Source: an uncultured Gilliamella sp.
Lineage (GTDB): Bacteria > Pseudomonadota > Gammaproteobacteria > Enterobacterales > Orbaceae
Direction of reading: 5' to 3'
Assembly (NCBI GenBank): GCA_946482005.1
Contig: CAMLPV010000008.1
Location: forward strand, 55,806-119,805
Length of the DNA stretch: 64,000 nucleotides
In this document: piece by piece, positions 38,863 through 49,554 of the stretch
How positions within the stretch are numbered: position 1 is the first letter of the stretch
How the letters are laid out: each line of letters begins with the position of its first letter
The notes under the pieces: generated by a model
Databases searched by the model: none
Told to the model about the DNA's origin: nothing
Seen by the model: only the letters and a program-made list of their open reading frames with translations
Program-made: the position numbers and the translations under genes

Positions 38863-39912
38863 ATGACCGACAATACTGAAAAAAGTAAACCAACTATTTT
38901 TTACGCTAAACATAGCGAGCCTAAAAAACACTCTCGTGCTAATAAAGAAAAATCAACTGGATGGAAAGATAAGCGTAAAAATGATGCATTTCAGTCTAAA
39001 CCGAAACGTGATCGTAATGACCGTATTGAAACTTTTCAAGCACGCAGTGATAGACCTAGGTTTGCAAAAAAAAGTATTGTTATTGAATTAAATCGATCTC
39101 CATCAGAAATTGAACATGATTCACCATGGCAGAAGAAAGTACGTGCCAATGATCAAACCCCGACATTTGGTTATGACGGATATCGACAACGCAAAGAAGA
39201 AACCTTAGTTTACAGCGAAAATAGCTGTAAAGCGGTATTCAAACATCGACGCAGTGCCATCGTTAAATTGTTTATTATCCAAGAGATGACTTATCAGTTT
39301 AAAGAGTTAATCAATTGGCTAGTTCAAGAGCGTTTAGGTTATGATATTGTTTCTAATGAACAGCTTAATAAAATAACTCAAACACAGCATCATGGTGGAG
39401 TCTGTTTAATTGTTAAAAAACGCATTCCATTAACCTTATTAAATTATTTAGAACAAAAAAGTGATGCCGATAAGGATTGTATTTTAGCGATTGATGATGT
39501 TAATAACCCGCATAATCTAGGTGGATTAATAAGGAGCGCAGCTTTTTATCGTGTAAATGCTGTCATGTTACGTCAAACAAATCTGCTTGATAGTGGCGCT
39601 GCAATGCGAGTTGCTGAGGGTGGTATAGAAGCAGTTGAATCCATTAAAAGTGATGACTTTGTTGCTTCGCTTGATATGTTAAAGCAACAAGGTTATCAAA
39701 TTGTTGCTTTACTACCTTGTCAAACCAAATCGGTTGCTTCGAGCGAATTACATAAAGTTCAATTTAATAAAAAGGTTGCTTTAGTTATTTTTCAGCAAAT
39801 TAATATGAAACTTGTCAATTGTGCTGATGTCGTTGTACATTTGAAAGGTAATGATAATATGCCGGCACTGAATATTTCAGTTGCTACAGGGATTTTATTA
39901 TCAAATTTATAA
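38863..39912 (+). CDS. yfiF: TrmH/SpoU-family RNA methyltransferase homologue (YfiF), with altered SAM motif
   Basis: A 349-residue protein of the YfiF group: an N-terminal low-complexity basic region (residues 1-95, Lys/Arg/Asp-rich), the SpoU substrate-binding domain (about 100-190, 'HHGGVCLIVKK'), then the knotted SPOUT domain with 'AIDDVNNPHNLGGLIRSAAF' and final 'LNISVATGILLSNL'. The middle SAM motif, 'LVLGQEYEGL' in E. coli YfiF, reads 'LVIFQQINMKL' here: the conserved GxE and following Gly are gone, with no frameshift. It may therefore be inactive as a methyltransferase. The natural target of YfiF is not established. It lies 21 nt after nusB. Confidence 0.82.
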   Translation: MTDNTEKSKPTIFYAKHSEPKKHSRANKEKSTGWKDKRKNDAFQSKPKRDRNDRIETFQARSDRPRFAKKSIVIELNRSPSEIEHDSPWQKKVRANDQTPTFGYDGYRQRKEETLVYSENSCKAVFKHRRSAIVKLFIIQEMTYQFKELINWLVQERLGYDIVSNEQLNKITQTQHHGGVCLIVKKRIPLTLLNYLEQKSDADKDCILAIDDVNNPHNLGGLIRSAAFYRVNAVMLRQTNLLDSGAAMRVAEGGIEAVESIKSDDFVASLDMLKQQGYQIVALLPCQTKSVASSELHKVQFNKKVALVIFQQINMKLVNCADVVVHLKGNDNMPALNISVATGILLSNL

Positions 39913-40075
39913 AAATATTGAATTATAATTTTATTAGGTATTATCAAAATGTTACACTGAAGAATCTGAAAAGTTCTTTGGTGAAATCTATTTAATAGCA
40001 TCATTTGATTAGAAATAGCTTTTTTTTTCTGTACATTGTTAACTAGTAAAGCATATAAATGTGTTGGTGTTTGTT

Positions 40076-41011
40076 ATGACGTATGAGTATAAAGTTGGTT
40101 TAATTTTTGGTAAGTTTTATCCTTTACATTGTGGTCATATCTATTTAATTGAAAAAGCAATGACACAAGTTGATGAGCTGCATATTTTTTTGGGTTGTGA
40201 AGCAACACGAGATAAAGAACTTTTTGATAAAAGTCATCTACCAAGACAACCTCAAGTTAGCGATCGTTTTTCATGGTTAAAAGAAACGTTTAAAGATCGT
40301 CATAATATTCATATACATATTTTAGATGAAGCGGGCATTAAATCTTATCCAAATGGCTGGAAAGATTGGAGTGATCGTGTTAAACAGATTTTATCTAAGC
40401 ATAAAATTAAACCAAATGTTGTATTCACTAGTGAACCACAAGATGTCAAAGATTATGAATTCTATTTCGATTGCCCAGTAATTATTGTTGATGCTGATCG
40501 TAATTTTATGAACATCAGCGCGACGCAAGTTCGCCAAAATCCTTATAAAAACTGGTCATTTATTGCTGATGCGGCTAAACCATTTTTTGTCAAAAAAGTC
40601 GCAATTATTGGCCAAGGTAAATTCAATGAGTTATCGCTACAACTGGCCAATATTTATAATACGCAACATGTCAGTAATGGTTACATTAACTATATAGACC
40701 GAGAGATTTCAACTCCATATAATCAACGTTATCTTAGTGAAACTGATTATATTCGCATTGCAATTTTACATGTGGAACGACTCTCAAGAGCAGTAGCAAA
40801 TAGCAATAAACTGCTTTTCACAACGATTGACTTTGATACATTAGCTCAATATTACACACAGATTTTTGAAAAAGAAAATCAAGTGTTGAAAGGGCTGAAA
40901 GACAGTTATCATTTCGATTTAGTGATTCATCAAAATGATCTCGATCCTAATCATACTCATGCACAACATTTTGAAACGGTAAGCAAGATGGTTGAAGCAT
41001 TATTGATTTAG
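40076..41011 (+). CDS. nadR: NadR-like NMN adenylyltransferase with degenerate kinase domain
   Basis: Two-domain NAD-salvage protein of about 311 residues without the N-terminal HTH repressor domain of E. coli NadR. The adenylyltransferase half has 'VGLIFGKFYPLHCGHIYLIE' (HxGH) and 'MNISATQVRQNPYKNW'. In the ribosylnicotinamide kinase half the P-loop has lost its pattern: 'KVAIIGQGKFNELSLQLANI' replaces GxxxxGKS/T, so nicotinamide riboside phosphorylation is doubtful. The C-terminal 'DLVIHQNDLDPNH' region retains the fold's spacing. ATG 40076 is preferred over GTG 40061; the ribosome site is weak. pncB also lies in this window. Confidence 0.85.
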   Translation: MTYEYKVGLIFGKFYPLHCGHIYLIEKAMTQVDELHIFLGCEATRDKELFDKSHLPRQPQVSDRFSWLKETFKDRHNIHIHILDEAGIKSYPNGWKDWSDRVKQILSKHKIKPNVVFTSEPQDVKDYEFYFDCPVIIVDADRNFMNISATQVRQNPYKNWSFIADAAKPFFVKKVAIIGQGKFNELSLQLANIYNTQHVSNGYINYIDREISTPYNQRYLSETDYIRIAILHVERLSRAVANSNKLLFTTIDFDTLAQYYTQIFEKENQVLKGLKDSYHFDLVIHQNDLDPNHTHAQHFETVSKMVEALLI

Positions 41012-41073
41012 TTCATCACATTTATTCATGCTTATGTTAAAATAAGCTAAATCTTTGTGATAGGTAAATTTTT

Positions 41074-41850
41074 ATGTCTCAATCATCTGACAATCAAGAT
41101 AATACAAATCAAGAAAAAATTGATTTTGGTTATCGGCAAGTCTTAAAAGAAGAAAAAGTTAAACGTGTCGCCGATGTATTTCATTCTGTTGCAGATAAAT
41201 ATGATGTAATGAATGATTTGATGTCATTTGGTATTCATCGTATTTGGAAAAAAATCACCATTGAATATAGCAGTGTGCGCAAAGGTCAAAAAGTGTTAGA
41301 CCTTGCTGGTGGAACGGGTGATTTAACTGCAAAATTTTCTCAACTTGTCGGTGATAATGGCTTAGTTGTCTTGGCAGACATCAATGAATCCATGTTAAAA
41401 GTTGGACGTGATAAACTGCGCGACAAAGGCCTATTTAAAAATATCGAATATGTACAGGCTAATGCTGAAGAATTACCTTTTGCGGATAACTATTTTGATT
41501 GTATTACCATTTCGTTTGGTCTTCGCAATGTTACTGATAAAGATAAAGCATTACGATCTATGTGGCGGGTATTAAAGCCGGGTGGACGTTTACTCATTCT
41601 GGAATTTTCTAAACCACAATACAAAATTCTTAATAAAGCTTATGATCTTTATTCCTTTACCATGTTACCATTAATGGGCAAAATTGTGGCAAACGATTCT
41701 GATAGTTATCGTTATTTAGCTGAATCAATCCGCATGCATCCAAATCAAAATACCCTAAAAAAAATGATGGAAGAGGCAGGCTTTGTCGATGTTAAATATC
41801 ACAACATGACAGGTGGAATTGTCGCATTACATACCGGCTTTAAATTTTGA
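41074..41850 (+). CDS. ubiE: Ubiquinone/menaquinone C-methyltransferase UbiE
   Basis: SAM-dependent C-methylation step shared by ubiquinone and menaquinone synthesis. The 258-residue protein has '[20 protein letters not shown]', '[20 protein letters not shown]' (SAM motif I), '[20 protein letters not shown]' and '[20 protein letters not shown]'. Length fits E. coli UbiE (251). The next gene is ubiB after 14 nt, with no ubiJ between them as there is in E. coli. Confidence 0.96.
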   Translation: MSQSSDNQDNTNQEKIDFGYRQVLKEEKVKRVADVFHSVADKYDVMNDLMSFGIHRIWKKITIEYSSVRKGQKVLDLAGGTGDLTAKFSQLVGDNGLVVLADINESMLKVGRDKLRDKGLFKNIEYVQANAEELPFADNYFDCITISFGLRNVTDKDKALRSMWRVLKPGGRLLILEFSKPQYKILNKAYDLYSFTMLPLMGKIVANDSDSYRYLAESIRMHPNQNTLKKMMEEAGFVDVKYHNMTGGIVALHTGFKF

Positions 41851-41864
41851 AGCGATGACAAATA

Positions 41865-43406
41865 ATGACATTTTTTCGACTTTATAAAATATTAACAGTA
41901 TTTCATGCTTATCGTTTGAATGAGCTTTTGCCAGCACATCGTTTATCAAAATGGCTACGCTTTTTATTGCTTTGCCTATTTTGGGTAAAACCGAAAGCCA
42001 AGCAACAACCAATTGGTGAACGTTTACGTCAAGCTTTACAAGAGTTAGGACCGGTTTGGATAAAATTTGGGCAGATGATCTCAACTCGGCGTGATGTGTT
42101 ACCCAAAGACATTGCGAATGCATTAGCAAAATTACAAGATCAGGTCGATCCTTTTGACGGTAAAATTGCTAAACAACTTATTGAACAAGCACTTGAACAA
42201 CCCATCGACTATTATTTTACTAATTTCGATGAAAAACCATTAGCGTCAGCATCAATCGCTCAAGTGCATACGGCTACATTAAAACATAGTCAAGCTGAAA
42301 TCGTAATCAAGGTATTACGTCCTAATATTATGCCAGCAATTCAAGCTGATATTGGTTTGATGTATTGGGTAGCAAAACAATTTACTAAACGTATAAAATT
42401 TGGTGAGAAACTGCGTGCTGTTGAAATCGTACGAGATTATGAATCAACACTATTAAAAGAGCTTGATTTACTGCAAGAGGCTTATAATACTGCTAGATTA
42501 CGAGAAAATTTTATCAATAGTAATATTTTATATATTCCTTATGTATATCAAGAGTTATGTCGTAAGAACGTCCTTGTTGAAGAACGAGTGAAAGGGGTTC
42601 CTATTGCCAATGTTGAGCAACTTAAACAACATAATGTCGATATGAAATTACTTGCCCAACGCGGCGTTCAAGCTTTCTTTACTCAAGTCTTTCGTGATAA
42701 CTTTTTCCATGCGGACATGCATCCAGGTAATATTTTTGTTGATATCTCTGATCCTAATGATCCTCGTTATATCGGGATTGATTGCGCAATTGTTGGCATA
42801 TTAAGCAATGATGATCAGCGTTATCTTGCTGAAAACTTCTTAGCTTTTTTTAATCGCGATTATCGAAAAATAGCCGAAACCTATATTGCTTCTGGCTGGG
42901 TACCTGAAACAACAGATATTGTGGCTCTTGAAAGGGCTATGCGAAATGTTTGTGAACCTGCTTTTGCCAAACCACTGGCCGAAATATCATTTTCACACAT
43001 TTTATTGCAATTGTTTGAGGTAGCTCGGCAATTTGAGATGGATATCCAACCACAATTAATACTGCTTGAAAAAACGTTATTTTATATTGAAGGATTGGGT
43101 CGCCAGCTTTATCCTGAACTTGATCTATGGAAAACTGCCAAACCTTTTTTAGAAAAATGGTATGAAGATAAATATAGTGCGCAAAAGCTATTACAACAAG
43201 CATGGGAATCATTACCGCAATGGCGAATCATTTTGCCTCAGTTACCAGCGAAATTGAATGATTATGAACGAATAACCAAACAGATGAATACCCAATTAAA
43301 ACAAATTAACCAAGAGTTACAACAAAGTAAAAAATGTCAGCAATATTTAATGACAATACTTGCTTTAGTTAGTGTTGCGGGTATTGCATTGCTTATTATT
43401 CATTAA
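41865..43406 (+). CDS. ubiB: UbiB-type atypical kinase (ubiquinone biosynthesis accessory factor)
   Basis: Membrane-associated ABC1/ADCK/UbiB ATPase required for ubiquinone synthesis. The 513-residue protein has the KxGQ motif 'PVWIKFGQMISTRRDVLPKD' near residue 66, Ala-rich loop 'PLASASIAQVHTATLK', and 'DNFFHADMHPGNIFVD' with metal-binding residues. A C-terminal hydrophobic segment 'YLMTILALVSVAGIALLII' anchors it; E. coli UbiB has two such segments. Start follows ubiE after 14 nt. A separate promoter precedes tatA. Confidence 0.94.
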   Translation: MTFFRLYKILTVFHAYRLNELLPAHRLSKWLRFLLLCLFWVKPKAKQQPIGERLRQALQELGPVWIKFGQMISTRRDVLPKDIANALAKLQDQVDPFDGKIAKQLIEQALEQPIDYYFTNFDEKPLASASIAQVHTATLKHSQAEIVIKVLRPNIMPAIQADIGLMYWVAKQFTKRIKFGEKLRAVEIVRDYESTLLKELDLLQEAYNTARLRENFINSNILYIPYVYQELCRKNVLVEERVKGVPIANVEQLKQHNVDMKLLAQRGVQAFFTQVFRDNFFHADMHPGNIFVDISDPNDPRYIGIDCAIVGILSNDDQRYLAENFLAFFNRDYRKIAETYIASGWVPETTDIVALERAMRNVCEPAFAKPLAEISFSHILLQLFEVARQFEMDIQPQLILLEKTLFYIEGLGRQLYPELDLWKTAKPFLEKWYEDKYSAQKLLQQAWESLPQWRIILPQLPAKLNDYERITKQMNTQLKQINQELQQSKKCQQYLMTILALVSVAGIALLIIH

Positions 43407-43415
43407 TCGTTACTG

Positions 43416-43443
43416 TTGGAATCTTATTATTTAAGTGTATAAT
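43416..43443 (+). promoter_or_regulatory. Promoter of the tatABC genes
   Basis: TTGGAA (43416-43421), a 16-nt spacer, TATAAT (43438-43443). It lies just after the ubiB stop and about 30 nt before tatA. Confidence 0.65.
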
Positions 43444-43474
43444 TTAAATCTCAACTTTATTGGAGATAGATATC

Positions 43475-43690
43475 ATGATGCCAAGCTTGCCTCAACTACT
43501 CATATTAATTGCTGTTGTTGTGTTATTATTTGGAACTAAAAAGTTACGCTCGTTGGGCTCTGACCTTGGTGCATCAATTAAAGGCTTTAAAAAAGCCATG
43601 AATGATGACGATGATAAACCCGAAAGCAGTAATTCAGCGAAAGTTGAAAATCTTGATTCAACTGATGACAATAATTCCAAAAAAGAGTAA
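43475..43690 (+). CDS. tatA: Twin-arginine translocase subunit TatA
   Basis: Pore-forming subunit of the Tat system, which exports folded, twin-arginine signal proteins. One N-terminal membrane helix '[20 protein letters not shown]' is followed by the amphipathic helix '[15 protein letters not shown]' and an acidic tail, about 71 residues. I start at ATG 43475, 9 nt after GGAG; the TTG start in the track at 43460 overlaps that ribosome site. tatB follows 3 nt after the stop. Confidence 0.95.
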   Translation: MMPSLPQLLILIAVVVLLFGTKKLRSLGSDLGASIKGFKKAMNDDDDKPESSNSAKVENLDSTDDNNSKKE

Positions 43691-43693
43691 CAC

Positions 43694-44035
43694 GTGTTCG
43701 ATATCAGCTTTGGTCAGCTATTATTAGTATTAATTATTGGACTGGTTGTATTAGGACCAGAGCGATTGCCTGTTGCTATTAAAACGGTTGCTGGTTGGAT
43801 AAAAGTACTGCGCCGTATGTCAGCAACAGTGCAACTGGAATTAAACAAAGAACTAAAATTGCAAGAGTTGCAAGACAGTTTAAAAAAGGCTGAACAAAGC
43901 GGTTTAAAAGCACTGACTCCAGAAATTCAGGAATCAATTGATGACTTAAAACGCGTAACAGAATCGCTACAAAAAGAGATCGATTCGGCCACTCAATTGG
44001 ATCCTCAAATTCACTCAGATAAAGATAAATCATGA
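43694..44035 (+). CDS. tatB: Twin-arginine translocase subunit TatB
   Basis: Receptor-complex subunit that binds Tat signal peptides with TatC. The start is GTG at 43694: '[20 protein letters not shown]' is the TatB N-terminus, then '[20 protein letters not shown]' with the conserved Glu/Pro hinge and a long amphipathic helix. At 113 residues it is shorter than E. coli TatB (171), missing the variable C-terminal tail. The stop overlaps the tatC start (ATGA). Confidence 0.95.
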   Translation: MFDISFGQLLLVLIIGLVVLGPERLPVAIKTVAGWIKVLRRMSATVQLELNKELKLQELQDSLKKAEQSGLKALTPEIQESIDDLKRVTESLQKEIDSATQLDPQIHSDKDKS

Positions 44036-44805
44036 CTGACGACGCTACACAACCTTTAATTGGACATCTTGTCGAACTCAGAACACGCCTACTACGTTGT
44101 ATTATTTGTATATTAGTCGTATTCAGCGGTTTACTCTATTTTTCTAATGATATTTATCATATTGTGGCAAATCCACTTATCAGTCAGTTACCACAAGGTA
44201 GCAGTATGATAGCAACAGATATTGCCGCGCCATTTTTTACCCCGATTAAATTAACGGCTGTAGTGGCAATATTTATCTCAATTCCTTATGTACTTTACCA
44301 AGTCTGGGGATTTGTTGCGCCAGCGTTGTATCAGCATGAAAAACGCTTAGTTATGCCATTAATTGTATCAAGCACTGTTCTTTTTTATCTTGGCATTGCT
44401 TTTGCCTATTTTGTCGTATTTCCACTGGCGTTTTACTTTTTTATCCACACGGCACCGATTGATGTGGCGATAAATACTGATATCACAAAATATCTTGATT
44501 TTGTGATGACACTTTTTATTGTATTTGGTTTCGCTTTTGAGGTTCCTGTTGCTATTATATTACTTTGTTGGACAGGCATAACTACACCTCAAAGCCTACG
44601 TAAAAAACGCCCGTACATCATTGTAGGGGTGTTTGCTGTCGCTATGTTTGTCACACCTCCTGATGTCTTTTCTCAAATTTTATTAGCTGTACCTATCTGT
44701 CTGCTTTTTGAAATCGGAACTTTCTTTGCACGTTTTTACCAACCACGTAAACACGAAGATAGTGAAGAAGATGCTTTTGTATCTGAAGATGAAAATGAAA
44801 AGTAA
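44032..44805 (+). CDS. tatC: Twin-arginine translocase subunit TatC
   Basis: Six-helix inner-membrane receptor for twin-arginine signal peptides. The 257-residue protein has the cytoplasmic N-terminal motif '[20 protein letters not shown]', '[20 protein letters not shown]', '[20 protein letters not shown]' (with the conserved acidic region) and '[20 protein letters not shown]'. Its C-terminal tail is rich in Asp/Glu. hldE follows after 47 nt. Confidence 0.97.
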   Translation: MTDDATQPLIGHLVELRTRLLRCIICILVVFSGLLYFSNDIYHIVANPLISQLPQGSSMIATDIAAPFFTPIKLTAVVAIFISIPYVLYQVWGFVAPALYQHEKRLVMPLIVSSTVLFYLGIAFAYFVVFPLAFYFFIHTAPIDVAINTDITKYLDFVMTLFIVFGFAFEVPVAIILLCWTGITTPQSLRKKRPYIIVGVFAVAMFVTPPDVFSQILLAVPICLLFEIGTFFARFYQPRKHEDSEEDAFVSEDENEK

Positions 44806-44852
44806 TAACAGATGACTATGATTTAAATAACCAGTAAGGATAACTAATCATA

Positions 44853-46277
44853 ATGAAAACATCATTACCTGATTTTAACCGTGCTAATGTACTCGTTGTG
44901 GGTGATATCATGCTCGATCGCTATTGGTATGGAGGCACTAATCGCATATCGCCCGAAGCGCCCGTACCGGTTGTCAAGATTGATGCCTTAGAAGAAAGAC
45001 CCGGCGGAGCGGCCAATGTTGCAATGAATATCACCTCACTGTGTGGTAATGCACGTTTAATTGGTTTAACGGGTATTGACGAACCTGCCAAAATTCTTGA
45101 TGATCAATTAAGTAAACATAAAGTACAATGTGATTTTGTATCAGTATCGACACATCCGACTATTACCAAATTACGCGTTTTATCGCGCAATCAGCAATTA
45201 ATTCGTATTGATTTTGAAGAGGGGTTTGATAATGTTGATTCTACTCCCATGCTTGAACGCATTCAAACCGCATTAGAAACACATAAAGTTTTGGTCTTAT
45301 CGGATTATGCCAAAGGTGCGCTATCGGCAGTACAAGCCATGATAAAACTGGCTAATCAAGCAAATGTTCCGGTATTGGTCGATCCTAAAGGTACGGATTT
45401 TGAACGTTACCGAGGCGCGACGTTACTTACTCCAAATATGTCGGAATTTGAAGCCGTAGTCGGTCGATGCCAAACAGAAGAAGATATTGTTGAAAAAGGT
45501 CATCAACTGATTAAGCAATATGATCTAAAAGCACTATTAGTGACTCGTAGTGAAAAAGGCATGACCTTGTTGCAATTAAATAAACCAATTTATCATCTAC
45601 CAACACAAGCGAAAGAAGTGTTTGATGTAACGGGAGCAGGTGATACCGTCATTGCCACATTAGCCGCGGCTTTGGCTGCTGGTCAATCATTAGAAGAGAG
45701 CTGTTTCCTTGCTAATGCTGCAGCAGGTGTTGTGGTTGGCAAACTGGGTACATCAACCGTTTCGCAGGTAGAACTTAGCAACGCTATCCGTGCCCGTGCC
45801 GATGATGGTTTTGGGGTAATGACTGAAGATGAGCTTAAAGAAGAAGTAAAAAAAGCTCGCATGCGTGGTGAAAAAATTGTGATGACCAATGGTTGTTTTG
45901 ATATCCTGCATGCAGGACATGTATCTTACCTTGCTAATGCAAGAAAACTGGGCGATCGTCTCATCGTTGCTGTTAACAGTGATGCATCGGTAAAACAATT
46001 AAAAGGTGAATCAAGACCCATTAATCCACTTATGCAACGCATGATTGTTCTGGGTGCACTCAATTCAGTTGATTGGGTTGTTCCATTTGAAGAGGAAACA
46101 CCACAACGACTTATTGCCAACATCCTGCCAGATGTATTAGTCAAAGGCGGTGATTATAAACCTGAAGATATTGCCGGAGGCAAAGAAGTCACTGCTGCGG
46201 GTGGCACAGTCAAAGTCCTCAATTTTGAAGATGGTTGCTCAACCACCAACATTATTAATGCCATTAAAAACCGCTAA
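44853..46277 (+). CDS. hldE: Bifunctional heptose 7-phosphate kinase/heptose 1-phosphate adenylyltransferase
   Basis: Acts after GmhA in ADP-heptose synthesis for lipopolysaccharide: a ribokinase-fold kinase (residues 1-320; '[20 protein letters not shown]', '[14 protein letters not shown]', '[20 protein letters not shown]') joined to a nucleotidyltransferase (about 340-474; '[20 protein letters not shown]' with HxGH). Length 474 is close to E. coli HldE (477). With gmhA at 36988, two of the pathway enzymes are in this window; the phosphatase gmhB and epimerase hldD are not. Confidence 0.97.
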   Translation: MKTSLPDFNRANVLVVGDIMLDRYWYGGTNRISPEAPVPVVKIDALEERPGGAANVAMNITSLCGNARLIGLTGIDEPAKILDDQLSKHKVQCDFVSVSTHPTITKLRVLSRNQQLIRIDFEEGFDNVDSTPMLERIQTALETHKVLVLSDYAKGALSAVQAMIKLANQANVPVLVDPKGTDFERYRGATLLTPNMSEFEAVVGRCQTEEDIVEKGHQLIKQYDLKALLVTRSEKGMTLLQLNKPIYHLPTQAKEVFDVTGAGDTVIATLAAALAAGQSLEESCFLANAAAGVVVGKLGTSTVSQVELSNAIRARADDGFGVMTEDELKEEVKKARMRGEKIVMTNGCFDILHAGHVSYLANARKLGDRLIVAVNSDASVKQLKGESRPINPLMQRMIVLGALNSVDWVVPFEEETPQRLIANILPDVLVKGGDYKPEDIAGGKEVTAAGGTVKVLNFEDGCSTTNIINAIKNR

Positions 46278-46290
46278 CTTTCTTCGACAA

Positions 46291-46318
46291 AATCGGTTAC
46301 TGAATCAAGTAACCGATT
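46291..46318 (+). terminator. Hairpin downstream of hldE
   Basis: AATCGGTTACT (46291-46301) and AGTAACCGATT (46308-46318) around a 6-nt loop. There is no T tract after the stem, so termination is likely but not assured. Confidence 0.5.
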
Positions 46319-46565
46319 AGTCTAGCGGGCGTTACACCAATCAAACGTTTTATACTCGCTTTTCATTTTAATATTACTTCCCCCTGATAAGCTGAAAATT
46401 AAGAGCTTTATATACCTAACGCCCTAATAAAATGATTTTTTATTCAATACACCAAAGATCAATCGTTAAAATCTATTGTTAAATTTTATAATTAACGCTT
46501 TTTTTATTATTCACTTTGTGCAAAGCTATTACTTAATTTGGGAGAACGATTACAGAGGATATTTA

Positions 46566-47918
46566 ATGACCAAACATTATGATTATATAGCGATTGGCGG
46601 TGGAAGTGGCGGTATTGCATCAGTGAACCGAGCAGCGTCATATGGTAAAAAATGTGCAATTATAGAAGCAAAATTGTTAGGTGGAACATGTGTTAACGTA
46701 GGTTGTGTACCTAAAAAAGTGATGTGGTATGGTGCACAAATCGCCGAAGCAATTAATCACTACGGTCCGGATTACGGTTTTGATACGACAATTAATCAAT
46801 TTAATTGGGATAAATTACTTGATAGCCGAAATGCCTATATCGATTGTATTCACCAATCTTATGATCGTGTTTTAACTAATAACAATGTTGATATCATTTA
46901 CGGTTACGCTAAATTTGTTGATGCACATACAATCGAAGTAAATGGTGAACATTACAGTGCCGACCACATTTTAATTGCAGTAGGCGGTAAACCGACAATC
47001 CCAACTATCCCTGGTGCAGAATATGGTATTACCTCTGATGGTTTTTTTGCATTAAAATCTTTACCTAAACGCGTTGCTGTGGTTGGGGCAGGGTATATTG
47101 CTTGTGAAATTGCAGGAGTTGTGCATGCATTAGGGGCAGAAACTCATCAATTTATTCGTCAAGCAACACCATTAAGATCGTTTGATCCGTTGATTATTAA
47201 AACCTTAATGGAAGTAATAACGGAAGAAGGACAGCATCTACACACGTTTGCTATTCCACAATCAGTTACTAAAAATAGCGATGATAGTTTAACCTTAACC
47301 CTTGAAAATGGTGAAAGTTATACGGTTGATTGTCTAATTTGGGCAATAGGCCGTGAACCGGCTACACAGGATATGAACTTATCTGCGGCAGGTATTGACG
47401 TTAATGATAAAGGATTTGTTATTGTCGATAAATTCCAAAATACGAACGTGCCTGGCATTTATTCTGTTGGTGATGATACTGGCGCAATGGCTTTAACACC
47501 TGTTGCTGTTGCAGCTGGGCGTCGTTTATCGGAAAGATTGTTTAATAACAAACCTGATGAACATTTAGATTATACTAATATTCCAACAGTGGTATTTACG
47601 CATCCAGCAATTGGTACTGTAGGCTTAACCGAACCGCAAGCGATTTTAGAATACGGTGATGAAAACGTCAAAGTTTACACCTCAAGCTTTACGGCTATGT
47701 ATACGGCTGTCACAAGTCACCGCCAACCTTGTCGAATGAAACTGGTTTGTGTGGGGCCTGACGAAAAAATTGTTGGAATACATGGTATAGGGTATGGCAT
47801 GGACGAAATGTTACAAGGATTTGCTGTGGCACTAAAAATGGGTGCAACTAAAAAAGACTTTGATAACACTGTTGCTATTCACCCAACAGCGGCAGAAGAG
47901 TTTGTTACAATGCGCTAA
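46566..47918 (+). CDS. gor: Glutathione-disulfide reductase
   Basis: NADPH-dependent flavoenzyme that keeps glutathione reduced. From ATG 46566 (AGAGGA 7 nt upstream) the chain is 450 residues, identical in length to E. coli Gor. Seen: FAD motif '[20 protein letters not shown]', redox-active pair '[17 protein letters not shown]' (near residue 38), NADPH motif '[20 protein letters not shown]' and C-terminal '[16 protein letters not shown]' with the catalytic His. The ORF-track start 30 codons upstream adds an unrelated hydrophobic stretch and is rejected. Confidence 0.96.
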   Translation: MTKHYDYIAIGGGSGGIASVNRAASYGKKCAIIEAKLLGGTCVNVGCVPKKVMWYGAQIAEAINHYGPDYGFDTTINQFNWDKLLDSRNAYIDCIHQSYDRVLTNNNVDIIYGYAKFVDAHTIEVNGEHYSADHILIAVGGKPTIPTIPGAEYGITSDGFFALKSLPKRVAVVGAGYIACEIAGVVHALGAETHQFIRQATPLRSFDPLIIKTLMEVITEEGQHLHTFAIPQSVTKNSDDSLTLTLENGESYTVDCLIWAIGREPATQDMNLSAAGIDVNDKGFVIVDKFQNTNVPGIYSVGDDTGAMALTPVAVAAGRRLSERLFNNKPDEHLDYTNIPTVVFTHPAIGTVGLTEPQAILEYGDENVKVYTSSFTAMYTAVTSHRQPCRMKLVCVGPDEKIVGIHGIGYGMDEMLQGFAVALKMGATKKDFDNTVAIHPTAAEEFVTMR

Positions 47919-47964
47919 TGTATTTGTGTTAATACATTAAAGATTCATCATATCTTGAACTAAA

Positions 47965-47991
47965 AAACAGGGCGATTGCCCTGTTTCTATT
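47965..47991. terminator. Bidirectional terminator between gor and the MHS transporter gene
   Basis: AACAGGGC-GATT-GCCCTGTT, with TCTATTT after it on the plus strand and TTTTTTAG after it on the minus strand. It fits both convergent genes. Confidence 0.85.
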
Positions 47992-48014
47992 TGGTTTCTT
48001 GATTAATTGATGGA

Positions 48015-49364
48015 TTAATTAGCTGTGTTATTTTGCCAACCCTTTTGGGCTAGCTGAGAAAAGCCAACTAAAACCGCAAGTAAAGCTACAGCTGAGATAT
48101 AAATACCTGCACCAAGATAACTATATTCACCTAAAATATGATCAGGACTTAATAAATAGATCGTTAAAGTCGGTGTGATTGCACTAAATAGCGCATAAGC
48201 TAAATTATATGATAATGATAACCCAGAATAACGAATAGCAGGGGGAAACGTTCTCGTACCTATAATTGGAGTCATGGCGATGGATCCAATAAATAAGCCA
48301 AATACTGCCCAAATCGAATAAAGTTTTGTTAATGACATATCTGCGCTTAATGAACTGTAAAAATAGATACTGACTATTGCTAATCCTCCCCAAGTCACGA
48401 TAACGGTTTTTGCTGTTCCTAATTTATCATCTAACCAACCAGAAATAACACAGCCAATTGATAATGTTAAAGCAGCAATACACCCACCAATACGCCAATC
48501 AAGATTAGCAAAATGATACATACCACCTACGATACGTCCAGGGGTGATTAAAATACCAACCATAATTGCGGTTGATAATGACCAAGTTAATAAAGCGACA
48601 ATTAAACAAGCTTTTTTATGTTTTTTTATAACAGTTACAACGGGAATACTTTTTTCTAAAGCTTTACGGGCAGCTAATTCCTTAAAAATTGGTGTTTCAG
48701 ATAAAAATTTTCGTAAATAGACGGAAATGACGCCAAAAATACCACCAATAATAAATGGAATACGCCAAGCGAAATCTAAAATATTTTGATTAGTAAAATA
48801 GAGATCAATAATAATCGTGACGAAAAATCCAAGTAAAATACCGCCCGTAATACCAGATGTTAGCGTACCAACACCCAAACCATAACGTTGTTTTGGGGTA
48901 TGCTCAGCGATAAATACCCAAGCACCTGGCATCTCGCCCCCAATTGCAGCCCCTTGTAACATACGCATAACTAACAGCAGTAAAGGAGCAAAAATACCAA
49001 TGGTTTCGTAAGTTGGTAACACACCAATAATAAAGGTAGGTAGAGCCATCATTGCTACGCTTAGAGTAAACATCTGCTTCCTGCCCACTTTGTCGCCAAA
49101 GTGTGCCATAATGATGCCGCCAATTGGACGAACCAAATAACCAGCAGCAAAAATACCCCAAGCAAATAAATCTAACGTTAATGGCGATAAGGTATGGGGC
49201 AAAAACAGCGGTTTGACAATGGTATCAATATATAGCGCGTAGATAACAAAGTCATAAAACTCAAGTGTTCCACCTAAAGATGACAATATTAATGTCTTAA
49301 AATCCTTACTATTTAATGGCCGAGCACTAGGTTGCCATTGGGCATTGATTTCAGATTGACTCAT
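48015..49364 (-). CDS. MFS transporter of the metabolite:H+ symporter type
   Basis: A twelve-helix carrier of 449 residues. The early motif 'SLGGTLEFYDFVIYALYID' (EFYDF) and 'YLVRPIGGIIMAHFGDKVGR' place it in the MHS group with ProP, KgtP and ShiA; 'RMLQGAAIGGEMPGAWVFIA' is the helix 4-5 motif. Substrates in this group are osmolytes, dicarboxylates and aromatic acids, and cannot be chosen here. The gene is single, convergent with gor and divergent from tag. Confidence 0.85.
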   Translation of the reverse strand: MSQSEINAQWQPSARPLNSKDFKTLILSSLGGTLEFYDFVIYALYIDTIVKPLFLPHTLSPLTLDLFAWGIFAAGYLVRPIGGIIMAHFGDKVGRKQMFTLSVAMMALPTFIIGVLPTYETIGIFAPLLLLVMRMLQGAAIGGEMPGAWVFIAEHTPKQRYGLGVGTLTSGITGGILLGFFVTIIIDLYFTNQNILDFAWRIPFIIGGIFGVISVYLRKFLSETPIFKELAARKALEKSIPVVTVIKKHKKACLIVALLTWSLSTAIMVGILITPGRIVGGMYHFANLDWRIGGCIAALTLSIGCVISGWLDDKLGTAKTVIVTWGGLAIVSIYFYSSLSADMSLTKLYSIWAVFGLFIGSIAMTPIIGTRTFPPAIRYSGLSLSYNLAYALFSAITPTLTIYLLSPDHILGEYSYLGAGIYISAVALLAVLVGFSQLAQKGWQNNTAN

Positions 49365-49554
49365 GAAAAACCTTCTATTTATTTGAGATAGCCAGAAAAA
49401 ATCTATCCTTTTTGATTTTTTTAAATGTAGAAATTATTCTGCCACAAAAAAATGACTTTTTTTCCCTCATAAAAAAATTTAATGTTTGCTATAAAACTGA
49501 GGATTTGATTTATAATTTAAATTAATAAATTTTTTAAAATACTGAATAATTTGG

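Noticed and set aside
46476-46565. Extended hydrophobic N-terminus of glutathione reductase
   Set aside because: The good ribosome site is just before 46566, and the resulting 450 residues match the family; the extension is chance.
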